DNA of 52,188 nt from contig NZ_ASXG01000005.1 in NCBI RefSeq assembly GCF_000411975.1, positions 1 to 52,188 on the forward strand, read 5' to 3'. Shown here in pieces: positions 41,683 to 49,266 of this stretch (its first letter is position 1; each line of letters begins with the position of its first letter). The position numbers were made by a program, and so were the translations under genes. This DNA comes from Amycolatopsis orientalis DSM 43388. Lineage in GTDB: Bacteria; Actinomycetota; Actinomycetes; Mycobacteriales; Pseudonocardiaceae. A model generated the notes under the pieces. It saw nothing but the letters and a program-made list of their open reading frames with translations. It ran no database searches and was not told where the DNA came from.

Positions 41683-41880
41683 CCGTGAAACCTCCGCTCG
41701 GTGCTGCCCCGCCCAAGACTACCCGGGCCGTTTCGCGTCCGGGCAGGCCCGAACGTCGCACGGCGGCTACTGAGCCGATCGTTACCAACCCGACCGCAGG
41801 CACGGCCGAATGGCTTCGCAGCAACCGTTACGTGCCGCGCGGGGCCGGCCTGCTTTTGGCCGGATCAGCAGGAAGGGGTG

Positions 41881-43410
41881 TCAGTCCGACCCGAGCGTGA
41901 CGTCCACCACGAGCAGCGCGCCGTCGCGGGCCAGCTGCACCGGGACGACCTGACCGGGGTCGTGGCTGCGCACCGCGACGGTCATCTCCGCGGAGTCGCG
42001 CACGACGTGGTCGCCGACCTTGGTGATCACGTCGCCTTCCTTGATTCCCGCGGACGCCGCCGGTCCGCCCGGCGCGACGTTGCGCACCTGCGCGCCCATC
42101 GTGGTCGAACCGGCGACCGTCGAGGCCGCGTTGATCCCGATGTCGGCGTGCTTGACCTTGCCGTCCTTGATCAGCGCCTTGGCGATCTTGATGGCGTAGT
42201 CGCTGGGAATGGCGAACCCGATGCCGATGCTGCCGCCGTCGGAGCTGGAGGACCGGATCGCGGAGTTGATCCCGACCAGCGCCCCGGTCGAATCGACGAG
42301 CGCCCCGCCCGAGTTGCCGTGGTTGATCGCGGCGTCGGTCTGGATGGCCGAATAGGTGACCGGGGCGGCCCCGTTGTCGCCGCCCGCGGTGACCGGCCGG
42401 TCGAGCGCGCTGACGATGCCCGCGGTGATGGAGTTCTGCAGCGCGAGCGGCGAGCCGACCGCGATCACCGCGTCCCCGACCTGCAGATTGGACGACTTCC
42501 CGACCTGCATCACGACCGGATTGGTCACGTTGACCTTCACCACGGCGAGGTCGGTCTTCTGATCCGCGCCGACGATCTTGGCTTCGGTGCGCGTCCCGTC
42601 GTTGAACACCGCGGTGATCTTCGTGGCCGCGTCGCCGACCGCGCTCGCGACCACGTGCTCGTTGGTGAGCACGTACCCCTGCGGATCGATCACCACGCCA
42701 GAGCCCTGCTCGCCGCTGTCCGCGCCCGGCTTGACCACCTCGAGCGAAACCACCGCGGGCGACACCCGGCGCGCGATGTCCGCGAGCGACCCCGGCGGCC
42801 GTTCCTTGGCCGCCTCCGCCTCGGAAATCGTGGCGCTGCCGGTCAACGCGGACCCAGTGTCCGCGACCCACCAGCCGACCAGCCCGCCCACCGCGCCGAT
42901 CAGCAACGCGACGACGCCCAGCATCGCCAACGCCTTCGGCTGCACCCGCCGCCCGAACAACACCTCGGGCAAACTCAACTGCGCGCCGCTAGGCAGCTTC
43001 GGCTTCTCGGTCTCGTCTTCCTCGGGAACGACCGCGGGCCCGCCCAACACCGCACCGGACGCCGGGTCACGCCACGGATCGCTGGTGTCAGTCCACAACG
43101 GATCTTCAGAAGTGCCGCTCTCGCCGGCAGCCTCGAGCGGGCGTTGCAACCGCACCCCCTCGGCCCCCGGGGGACGGCTGAACGCTTCCGCCAACGACTC
43201 CGGCGTCGGCGGCGCGAGATTGAGCTTCTGCCCGTTCCCGTTGGGCGCCGGGGTGTAAAGCTTGTCGAACGCCCCCTCGACCCCGTGCGGACGCCCGAAG
43301 ACAGCCGCCTGCTGCTGGTCGACCGCGGGCCGCTCAAGCGGCCGGGGCCCCAACCGGTCCGTCCCGACGGCACCGGACTGATCAGAATTAGCGTTCGGCT
43401 GGTCGGTCAT
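41881..43410 (-). CDS. htrA: HtrA/DegP-type membrane serine protease with PDZ domain
   Basis: About 509 aa: a long, disordered cytoplasmic lead (about 1-160), one membrane segment (about 165-190), a trypsin-like domain with triad His in LTNEHVV, Asp in KTDLAVVKV and Ser in NHGNSGGAL, then a C-terminal PDZ domain (VAPGGPAASAGIKEGDVITKV). It degrades misfolded extracytoplasmic proteins. Adjacent rseA/sigE suggest it belongs to the SigE envelope-stress response. Start codons at 43413 and 43410 are adjacent. Confidence 0.92.
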   Translation of the reverse strand: MTDQPNANSDQSGAVGTDRLGPRPLERPAVDQQQAAVFGRPHGVEGAFDKLYTPAPNGNGQKLNLAPPTPESLAEAFSRPPGAEGVRLQRPLEAAGESGTSEDPLWTDTSDPWRDPASGAVLGGPAVVPEEDETEKPKLPSGAQLSLPEVLFGRRVQPKALAMLGVVALLIGAVGGLVGWWVADTGSALTGSATISEAEAAKERPPGSLADIARRVSPAVVSLEVVKPGADSGEQGSGVVIDPQGYVLTNEHVVASAVGDAATKITAVFNDGTRTEAKIVGADQKTDLAVVKVNVTNPVVMQVGKSSNLQVGDAVIAVGSPLALQNSITAGIVSALDRPVTAGGDNGAAPVTYSAIQTDAAINHGNSGGALVDSTGALVGINSAIRSSSSDGGSIGIGFAIPSDYAIKIAKALIKDGKVKHADIGINAASTVAGSTTMGAQVRNVAPGGPAASAGIKEGDVITKVGDHVVRDSAEMTVAVRSHDPGQVVPVQLARDGALLVVDVTLGSD

Positions 43411-43616
43411 CATTCCCCGGATACGGTTCAGTTCGGCTGGGAGTCGACGATACCCAAGCCTGGGAAGAAGTGTGCCCACACCGCAGTGAAATGCCTGTTG
43501 CCTGCCCCCGCGCCCTCAACGCCGCTTCCGTGAGGGCCACCTTCATGCCCCCTGATTCCCTCAGGGTTCCCCTCACGACCCACCCACCACCCGGCCCGCG
43601 CGCCGGCACCCGGGCT

Positions 43617-43731
43617 GCGCCCCAATGTGGCATTGGGTGCGTCCCACGCACCGAACGCCACATTGGGTGCGTCAGATGCACCCAACGCCACATTGGGTGC
43701 ACCACACGCACCCAACGCCACATTGGGGCGC
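43617..43731. repeat. D-module: nested palindromes of CCCAATGTGGC type
   Basis: The outer arms GCGCCCCAATGTGGC (43617-43631) and GCCACATTGGGGCGC (43717-43731) pair perfectly. Between them CATTGGGTGCG(T) and its complement alternate four times with ACGCACC(C/G)AACGCCA units. The whole block can fold as one long or several short hairpins. A shorter two-unit form is at 91-146. Confidence 0.85.
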
Positions 43732-43817
43732 TAGCCCCACCCCCACGATCCGCAACCGCTGCACCCGACGATCGAGGCACCCACACCACCCCCGCACCCC
43801 GATACGAAGCCAAAAAC

Positions 43818-43876
43818 ACGGCACGGGGGTGCTTGTCAAGGCATCTTTCCCGCCTTGACAAGCACCCCCGTGCCGT
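43818..43876. repeat. A-module: perfect 25-bp core hairpin, copy 1
   Basis: Bases 43818-43842 pair perfectly with 43852-43876 around the loop ATCTTTCCC. The inner 17 bp and the loop are the same as in the copy at 52104-52160, which is in the opposite orientation. Four pairs near the base differ on both arms. Confidence 0.92.
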
Positions 43877-44007
43877 AGTCACACTCAGCTTCGGAGTGCC
43901 CCCACGCAACCCTCTTCTTTTCGCGGCCCCGCCGCTCTTTCCCACAACAACAGCCGCGCTCTTCCGCCGCTCTTTTCGCAGCTCCGCCGCTCTCCCCCGC
44001 AGCGCAC

Positions 44008-44700
44008 CTACCGAGCCGCGAAAGCAGCCCCAGCCCGAACCGCCTCCGGCGCCTCCGCCGTTTCCGGCGCCTCCGACTCAGGCGCCGAAGCCCCAGGCTC
44101 CCCCTCCGCGGCCTTGGGCACAGTCATCTTCGCCGGCAGCAAATTCGCATTAGGCACCCGAGCGGGCCCAGTCCCGGTGGACCCTTCCCCGCTATCGGCC
44201 GCCGTCCCGACGAGCGCGAGAGCGCTCAGCACGAGCCCGGACACCACGACTCCGGCTCCTTGCGCCGCCCGCTTCCGGCTGAAAGCGAACCGTCCGCCGC
44301 CGAGCACGTTCGCCGACTGCCCGAGCGGCGCGGTTGTTCCCAACGGCGCGGCACCTCCGAGCACCCCGGCGTCGCGCAGTCCGGCCACGCGCTCCGGCCG
44401 CTGGATCGCCACCAGCTGGCCGTCGGCGGTGACCGCGAGGTTGTCCGGCGCGCCGGGCAGGTCGGTGTGTTCCGGAATGGACCGGAGGCTGGCCAGGAAG
44501 CCCGCCGACATCGCCGGCGCGCCCGCGTCCTTCACCGCTGCCACGGCCTGCCGCTGCGAAGCCACCTCGGCCGCGCAGTCCGGGCAGCGCGCGACGTGCG
44601 CGAGGGCCCGGTCGTGGGCGGCGGGCGTCAGCTCGCCGTCGACCAGTGCGACTACCGCGTCGGGCATGAGGTGGGATTCGGCGAAACGCCAGCCGGTCAT
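44008..44700 (-). CDS. rseA: Zinc-finger anti-sigma factor RseA-type
   Basis: A 230-aa anti-sigma factor. The N-terminal ZAS domain is clear: [17 protein letters not shown] then [12 protein letters not shown], giving Hx3CxxC with an upstream His. A membrane segment lies near 165-185 and an acidic Ala/Pro tail ends the protein. It would hold SigE inactive until reduced or cleaved. Its ATG overlaps the sigE stop (ATGA), so the pair is made in fixed ratio. The composite repeat begins three bases beyond its stop. Confidence 0.9.
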   Translation of the reverse strand: MTGWRFAESHLMPDAVVALVDGELTPAAHDRALAHVARCPDCAAEVASQRQAVAAVKDAGAPAMSAGFLASLRSIPEHTDLPGAPDNLAVTADGQLVAIQRPERVAGLRDAGVLGGAAPLGTTAPLGQSANVLGGGRFAFSRKRAAQGAGVVVSGLVLSALALVGTAADSGEGSTGTGPARVPNANLLPAKMTVPKAAEGEPGASAPESEAPETAEAPEAVRAGAAFAAR

Positions 44701-45311
44701 ACGGACACCTTCGCAGATTCCTCCCGGGTCGCGCGACGGCGCTCGAGCGACGCGCGCAGCGCCGAGCGGCCGCGGTGGATGCGGCTGCGCACGGTGCCGA
44801 GCTTGACGCCCAGCGTCGCGCCGATCTCCTCGTACGACAGTCCTTCCACGTCGCACAGCACGACCGCGGCCCGGAACTCCGGGGGCAGCTCGTCGAGCGC
44901 CTCCTGCAGGTCGGGGTCGAGGTGCGTGTCGCTGTAGTGCTGCTCCGGGCTCGGGTCGTCGCCGACGATCCGGTCGGTGTCCTCGGGCAGTCCCTCCATG
45001 CGCACGCGCGAGCGGCGGCGCGCCATGTCGAGGAACAGGTTCGTGGTGATCCGGTGCAGCCAGCCCTCGAAGGTGCCGGGCTTGTACGACGCGAGCGACC
45101 GGAAGACGCGGATGAACGTCTCCTGGGTCAGGTCCTCGGCGTCGTGCGTGTTGCCGGTGAGGCGGTAGGCGAGCCGGTAGACGCGGTCGGCGTGTTCGCG
45201 CACGACCTCGTCCCACGAGGGCGGCGTCCAAGCCGCCTCGGCTGCGTCCACGGTCACCGGAGCGGCCTCCGGCAGTTCGGCGTTCTGCATCAGGGGAGCA
45301 GGCACCTCCAT
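44697..45311 (-). CDS. sigE: ECF sigma factor, SigE-type
   Basis: A 204-aa ECF sigma factor with region 2 ([33 protein letters not shown]) and region 4 ([32 protein letters not shown]). Order with rseA, htrA and tatB identifies the SigE envelope-stress module by synteny. The ATG at 45311 is chosen for GAGGAG upstream (spacing near 11); an ATG at 45290 lacks one. A GGAAC-N18-GTT element upstream suggests it transcribes its own gene. Confidence 0.93.
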   Translation of the reverse strand: MEVPAPLMQNAELPEAAPVTVDAAEAAWTPPSWDEVVREHADRVYRLAYRLTGNTHDAEDLTQETFIRVFRSLASYKPGTFEGWLHRITTNLFLDMARRRSRVRMEGLPEDTDRIVGDDPSPEQHYSDTHLDPDLQEALDELPPEFRAAVVLCDVEGLSYEEIGATLGVKLGTVRSRIHRGRSALRASLERRRATREESAKVSV

Positions 45312-45338
45312 CTGGGTCAACTCCTCTTCACCTCTGCC

Positions 45339-45364
45339 AACGCGGGCCGGGCACACGGTGTTCC
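45339..45364 (-). promoter_or_regulatory. ECF-type promoter upstream of sigE
   Basis: On the minus strand GGAAC (45364-45360) and GTT within CGTT (45342-45339) are spaced 18 nt. A start near 45331 would leave a short leader with the GAGGAG ribosome site. This fits SigE-type promoters, so autoregulation is likely. Confidence 0.5.
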
Positions 45365-45534
45365 CGGGTGGTTGAGACTCAGTCTGTCGGCCTTCCTTAT
45401 GGAACTCATGAGACCGATCTGAGAGCAGCCTGAGAAGTTGGCCGGCCGGGGTCTTTCCAGGGCTTTCGCGGGCTTTCCCGCGGGCCGGAGGGCGCTTACC
45501 AGGGAGCCTTCGCTGATTTATCGACAACCAGCGC

Positions 45535-45540
45535 TAACCT
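45535..45540 (+). promoter_or_regulatory. -10 box for leaderless methyltransferase gene
   Basis: TAACCT ends 6 nt before the GTG at 45547. Confidence 0.4.
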
Positions 45541-45546
45541 TCGCGC

Positions 45547-46203
45547 GTGAGTTCGGGGACAGAGGCGGCGGCCGAGACCGGGGCGGTCGGCGCCGAGCAG
45601 GTCGACGGGTACCTGCCCGACGACGACGTGCTGGCCGCGGCGCGGATGCGCGCGGCGGACCTCGGTTGCGCCCCGCTGGCCCCCGGAGCAGGCACGACGC
45701 TGCGGTTTCTCGCCGCGACGGTCGCCGCGCGGGCGGTCGTGGAGGTCGGCACCGGCTCCGGTGTGAGCGGCCTGTACCTGCTGCGCGGGATGGCTCCCGA
45801 CGGCGTGCTGACCTCGATCGACGTCGAGCCGGAGTATCAGCGCGCGGCGCGCAAGACCTTCCTCGAAGCGGGCTACCCGCCGGGCCGGATGCGGCTCATC
45901 GTCGGCCGCGCGCTGGACGTGCTGCCGCGGCTGACGCCGGGCGGTTACGACCTGGTGTTCGTCGACGCCGCGCGGATCGAGTACCCCGGCTACTACGAGC
46001 AGGGCGTGGCGCTGCTGCGCCGCGGCGGGGTGATCGTGTTCCACCAGGTGCTGGCCGGCGGCCGGCTCACCGATCCGGCCCGGCGCGATCCTGAGACGAT
46101 GGCGTTGCGCGAGGTCGCGCGGGCGGTCCGCGAGGACGACCGGCTCATTCCGGCGCTGCTGCCGGTCGGCGGCGGACTGCTGGTGGCCACGGCCTGCTCG
46201 TGA
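45547..46203 (+). CDS. SAM-dependent O-methyltransferase (Rv1220c-type)
   Basis: A 218-aa class I methyltransferase of the caffeoyl-CoA/catechol O-methyltransferase type: motif I VVEVGTGSGVSGLYLL (about 65-80), TSIDVEPEYQRAAR (about 96-109), and YDLVFVDAARIEY near 138. The later DN metal pair of active members is replaced around IVFHQVL, so metal use is in doubt. The GTG is leaderless-type. It diverges from sigE as in the mycobacterial order. Substrate unknown. Confidence 0.87.
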   Translation: MSSGTEAAAETGAVGAEQVDGYLPDDDVLAAARMRAADLGCAPLAPGAGTTLRFLAATVAARAVVEVGTGSGVSGLYLLRGMAPDGVLTSIDVEPEYQRAARKTFLEAGYPPGRMRLIVGRALDVLPRLTPGGYDLVFVDAARIEYPGYYEQGVALLRRGGVIVFHQVLAGGRLTDPARRDPETMALREVARAVREDDRLIPALLPVGGGLLVATACS

Positions 46204-46239
46204 GTGTTCAAGCCGGTTAGAACCGGCCTAGGCACTCAC
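46200..46239. terminator. Bidirectional hairpin containing both stop codons
   Basis: GTGAGTG (46200-46206) pairs with CACTCAC (46233-46239); inside, GCCGGTT (46212-46218) pairs with AACCGGC (46221-46227). The TGA stops of the methyltransferase and the MFS gene lie within the outer stem, one on each strand. Confidence 0.7.
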
Positions 46240-47426
46240 GACCCCACCAGCACCCGCGCCTGTCGCCGCACCCGCGTGCCTACCGAAACCGCCGCCACGG
46301 CCAGCCCCAGCCACACCACAACAGCCACGATCAGCCAGTTCCACCCGTCCCGTCCGTAGACGACGCTGCCGACCCCGCCGCCGATGCTGCTGCCCAGGTA
46401 GTACATGAGCATGTACAGGCCGCCGACCTGGCCGCGCGCGTTCTCCGGGGCGTCGGCCGCGGCCCAGCTGTTCGCGATCGAATGCGCGGCGAAGAACGCC
46501 GCCGTCAGCACGAGGAAGCCGACGACGATCAGCGGCAGCGAGTCCGGGATCGTCAGCAGCGCGCCGACCGCGGTCAGCACCAGCACCGCGACCAGCGCCT
46601 GCCGACGGCCGAGGCGTGCGGACAGCCGGTTGGCGGTGGCCGAAGAAACCGAGCCCAGCGCGTACGACACGAACACCAACGACGCGATCGCCGGCGACAG
46701 GTTCAACGGCTCGCCGGTCAACCGGAATCCGGCCGCGTTGTACAGCGCGACGAACGAACCCATCGCCAGCAGCGCGACGGCGTACTGCGCGAGCAACACC
46801 GGACGGCGCACCGCGGAAAGCAGGCCGGCCCCGATGTCGCGCAGGCCTTGCCGCTCGCCGGCCCGGACCGGCGAAGGCGGCAGCATCACCACGGTCACGA
46901 CCGCGCAGACCAGCGAAAGCCCAGCGACCACGTACAGCGCGCCGCGCCAGCCGAACGGACCGGCGGTGAACCCGGTGGCCAGCCGTCCGGTCATGCCGCC
47001 GATGGTGTTGCCCGCGATCATCGCCCCGACCGCGGCCGCGACGCCGGTCTTCCCGAGCCGTTCCACGAGATAAGCCGTGGCCACGCCGGGGAATCCGGCG
47101 ATCGCGACGCCCTGGATCGCGCGCAGGACCAGCAGCAGCGGATAGTTCGGCACCAGCGGCAGCAGAAGCCCGAGCACCGAGGACAGCACGACCGACGCGA
47201 TGATCACCGGCCGACGCCCGATCGCCTCGGACAGCGCGGCGATGGGCAGCACGGAGATCGCCAGCGCGCCGGTCGCCACGCTCACCGCGAGCGCCGCCCC
47301 GCCGGGATCGAGGCGGTACTGCCCGGCGAGCTGCGGCAGGACCGCTTGCGGGGCGTAGAGCAGGGCGAACGACGTGAAGCCCGCGGCGGCGACCGCGACC
47401 TTCACCCGGCGGGCGGAGGAAAGCAT
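46236..47426 (-). CDS. MFS transporter
   Basis: A 396-aa major facilitator with 12 predicted membrane segments and the loop 2-3 motif in ALSEAIGRRPVII (about 63-75), repeated in the second half (RLSARLGRRQALVA). It fits the drug:H+ antiporter or sugar-efflux (YdhP/AraJ-like) groups. The ATG at 47426 lacks a strong ribosome site. It is divergent from a LysR gene across 63 bp, so that regulator probably controls it. Substrate unknown. Confidence 0.9.
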   Translation of the reverse strand: MLSSARRVKVAVAAAGFTSFALLYAPQAVLPQLAGQYRLDPGGAALAVSVATGALAISVLPIAALSEAIGRRPVIIASVVLSSVLGLLLPLVPNYPLLLVLRAIQGVAIAGFPGVATAYLVERLGKTGVAAAVGAMIAGNTIGGMTGRLATGFTAGPFGWRGALYVVAGLSLVCAVVTVVMLPPSPVRAGERQGLRDIGAGLLSAVRRPVLLAQYAVALLAMGSFVALYNAAGFRLTGEPLNLSPAIASLVFVSYALGSVSSATANRLSARLGRRQALVAVLVLTAVGALLTIPDSLPLIVVGFLVLTAAFFAAHSIANSWAAADAPENARGQVGGLYMLMYYLGSSIGGGVGSVVYGRDGWNWLIVAVVVWLGLAVAAVSVGTRVRRQARVLVGS

Positions 47427-47446
47427 GGGTCCGAAAGTAAGCTTCG

Positions 47447-47467
47447 CTAATCAATACGTCTAATACG
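47447..47467. promoter_or_regulatory. AT-rich direct repeat in the MFS-LysR gap
   Basis: CTAAT at 47447-47451 and 47460-47464, each next to AATACG (47453-47458, 47462-47467), form short direct repeats in the 63-bp divergent promoter. A LysR site is plausible; the consensus T-N11-A is too loose to confirm. Confidence 0.3.
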
Positions 47468-47489
47468 CAGATCTGCCATCATTCATACC

Positions 47490-48386
47490 GTGCCGAATGA
47501 GAGCCTCACCGCGCAGCTCGTCCCGCACCTGTGTCTGCTGGCCACGCTGCGCAGCACCGGAAACGTCACTCGCACGGCCGAGCTCCTCGGAGTGCCGCAG
47601 CCCACAGTCAGCAGGCGGCTGGCCGCGCTCGGACAGGCCCTCGGCGCGCCGCTGACCGTGCCCGACGGCCGCGGCGTCCGGCTGACCCGCGCGGCCGAGT
47701 TGCTGGCCGACGCGGCGGAACGCGCGCTGCCCGCGGTCGACGCCGGAGTCCGCCTCGCGCGCGAGGAAATCGAGCCGGCGAGCGGCCGCGTCGTGCTCGG
47801 ATTTCTGCACCTGCTCGGCCGGTCGCGGGTGCCGGAATTGCTGCGCGGGTACCGCGAACAGGCTCCGGCCGCGCGGTTCTCCCTCGTCCAGGGCTCACTG
47901 CAGGACATGGTCGATCGGCTCGTGTCCGGAGAGCTCGACCTCGCCCTGCTCGCCCCCGTCGTCGAGGACGAACGGCTGGAGACGGTCGTGCTCGACCGGC
48001 AGCCGATCCACCTCTCGGTACCCGCCGGGCACCGGTTCGCCGGACGGCGCGGCGTCCGCGTGGCGGAACTGGCCGACGAGCCGTTCGTGCTGCTCGAACC
48101 GGGTTACGGCCTGCGCCGGATCACCGACGACCTCTGCGCCGCCGCCGGTTTCACGCCGAAGGTGGCCTTCGAGGGGCAGGAATCCGACACCGTCCGCGGA
48201 CTCGTCGGGGCCGGGCTGGGCGTCGCGCTTCTGCCTCGTTTCGAGCCCGGCTCCCCGGCCGGGGTCGCGGAGGTCCCGCTGCACCCGCCGGTCCACCGGA
48301 CGATCGGGCTCGCCTGGCGCGCCGGGGAACCGCTTTCGCCCGCCGTGCAAGCGTTCCGGGACCACGTGCTCGGGAGCGCGCGCTAG
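47490..48386 (+). CDS. LysR-family transcriptional regulator
   Basis: A 298-aa LysR protein: helix-turn-helix in RSTGNVTRTAELLGVPQPTV (about 22-41) and SRRLAALGQALG, then two periplasmic-binding-like halves (SGRVVLGFLHLLGRS; ELDLALLAP). The GTG at 47490 is at the start of the conserved N-terminus. It likely controls the divergent MFS gene. The inducer is unknown. Confidence 0.92.
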   Translation: MPNESLTAQLVPHLCLLATLRSTGNVTRTAELLGVPQPTVSRRLAALGQALGAPLTVPDGRGVRLTRAAELLADAAERALPAVDAGVRLAREEIEPASGRVVLGFLHLLGRSRVPELLRGYREQAPAARFSLVQGSLQDMVDRLVSGELDLALLAPVVEDERLETVVLDRQPIHLSVPAGHRFAGRRGVRVAELADEPFVLLEPGYGLRRITDDLCAAAGFTPKVAFEGQESDTVRGLVGAGLGVALLPRFEPGSPAGVAEVPLHPPVHRTIGLAWRAGEPLSPAVQAFRDHVLGSAR

Positions 48387-48396
48387 CGGCCAGGGT

Positions 48397-48446
48397 GGTA
48401 TTTGTATCCCGGCACCGTGCTACCGTTTCCGGTATAGAAATACCGG
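48397..48446. promoter_or_regulatory. Two tandem palindrome-like sites upstream of map
   Basis: CCGGTAT-AGAA-ATACCGG at 48429-48446 is a perfect 7-bp inverted repeat. A related site, GGTATTTGTATCCCGG, lies at 48397-48412, with 11 of 16 bases equal to the GGTATAGAAATACCGG at 48431-48446. The spacing of 34 bp is about three helical turns. They lie just ahead of map, so they may be operators. Confidence 0.45.
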
Positions 48447-48469
48447 GCCTTGAGGACGCGAGGGTAGTC

Positions 48470-49258
48470 GTGATCGAGCTGAAGACGCCTGCGGAGATCG
48501 ACCGCATGCACGTGACCGGGCGGTTCGTCGCCGAGGTGCTGACCGAGGTCGGCAAGCTCGCCGACGTCGGCGTCAACCTGATGGACCTCGAGCACCACGT
48601 GCGCGGCATGATCAAGCGGCGCGGAGCCGTCTCGTGCTACTGGGATTACGCGCCGTCGTTCGGCGAGGGCCCGTTCCGCAACGTCATCTGCCTGTCGGTC
48701 AACGACGCCGTCCTGCACGGCCTGCCGCACGACTACACCCTGCGCGACGGCGACGTGCTCACCGCGGACATCGCGGTGACCGTCGACGGCTGGGCGGCCG
48801 ACTCGGCGCGCACCGTCATCGTCGGCACGCCCGCCGAGGAGGACCAGCGGATCATCCGGGCCACCGAGGAAGCGCTGGAAGCCGCGATCGAGGCGGCGCG
48901 CGCGGGCAACCGGCTCGGCGACATCTCGGCCGCGATCGAGGCGGTCGCGACCGGCTACGGCTACCCGGTCAACACCGAGTTCGGCGGCCACGGCATCGGC
49001 CGCACCATGCACGGCGAACCGCACGTGTCCAACCGCGGCAAGGCGGGCCGCGGCATGAAGCTGCGGCCCGGCCTGACGCTCGCCCTGGAACCGTGGCTCG
49101 CCCGCACGACAGACAAGATCGTCTACGACCCGGACGGCTGGACCATCCGTTCCGCGGACGGCTCGCGCACCGCGCATTCGGAGCACACGGTGGCGATCAC
49201 GGACGGGGACCCGATCGTGCTGACCCGGCGCGACGACGAGCTGGCGGGGAAGAACTAG
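48470..49258 (+). CDS. map: Type I methionine aminopeptidase
   Basis: A 262-aa methionine aminopeptidase with all metal ligands in order: DIAVTVDGWAADSAR (two Asp, about 103-115), GGHGIGRTMHGEP (His, about 176), LALEPW (Glu, about 205) and HSEHTVAIT (Glu, about 238). It removes the initiator methionine from new proteins. The GTG at 48470 follows GAGGG. It lacks the N-terminal zinc-finger extension of some forms. Type I enzymes are often duplicated in actinobacteria, so this may be one of several. Confidence 0.93.
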   Translation: MIELKTPAEIDRMHVTGRFVAEVLTEVGKLADVGVNLMDLEHHVRGMIKRRGAVSCYWDYAPSFGEGPFRNVICLSVNDAVLHGLPHDYTLRDGDVLTADIAVTVDGWAADSARTVIVGTPAEEDQRIIRATEEALEAAIEAARAGNRLGDISAAIEAVATGYGYPVNTEFGGHGIGRTMHGEPHVSNRGKAGRGMKLRPGLTLALEPWLARTTDKIVYDPDGWTIRSADGSRTAHSEHTVAITDGDPIVLTRRDDELAGKN

Positions 49259-49266
49259 GCCCCGGC

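Larger units (their letters stand above)
43527..44005 (-). repeat. Composite intergenic repeat, copy 1 (complete, inverted)
   Basis: Read on the minus strand, the modules come in order. F (about 43915-44005) has GCGGC/GAAAAGAG units running up to the rseA stop. A linker with CCGAAGCT follows. The core hairpin A lies at 43818-43876 and the GCTTCGTATCGGGGTGC block B at 43794-43810. C lies at about 43742-43785, the nested D palindromes at 43617-43731 and E units at 43527-43578. The same order is seen at 1-283 (B-E) and 51968-52188 (F, linker, A, B). It separates htrA from rseA, genes expected to be co-regulated. No gene inside. Confidence 0.85.

Noticed and set aside
43414..44007. Small genes inside the composite repeat
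   Set aside because: All open frames there are read-through of palindromic repeats with no ribosome site or conserved pattern.
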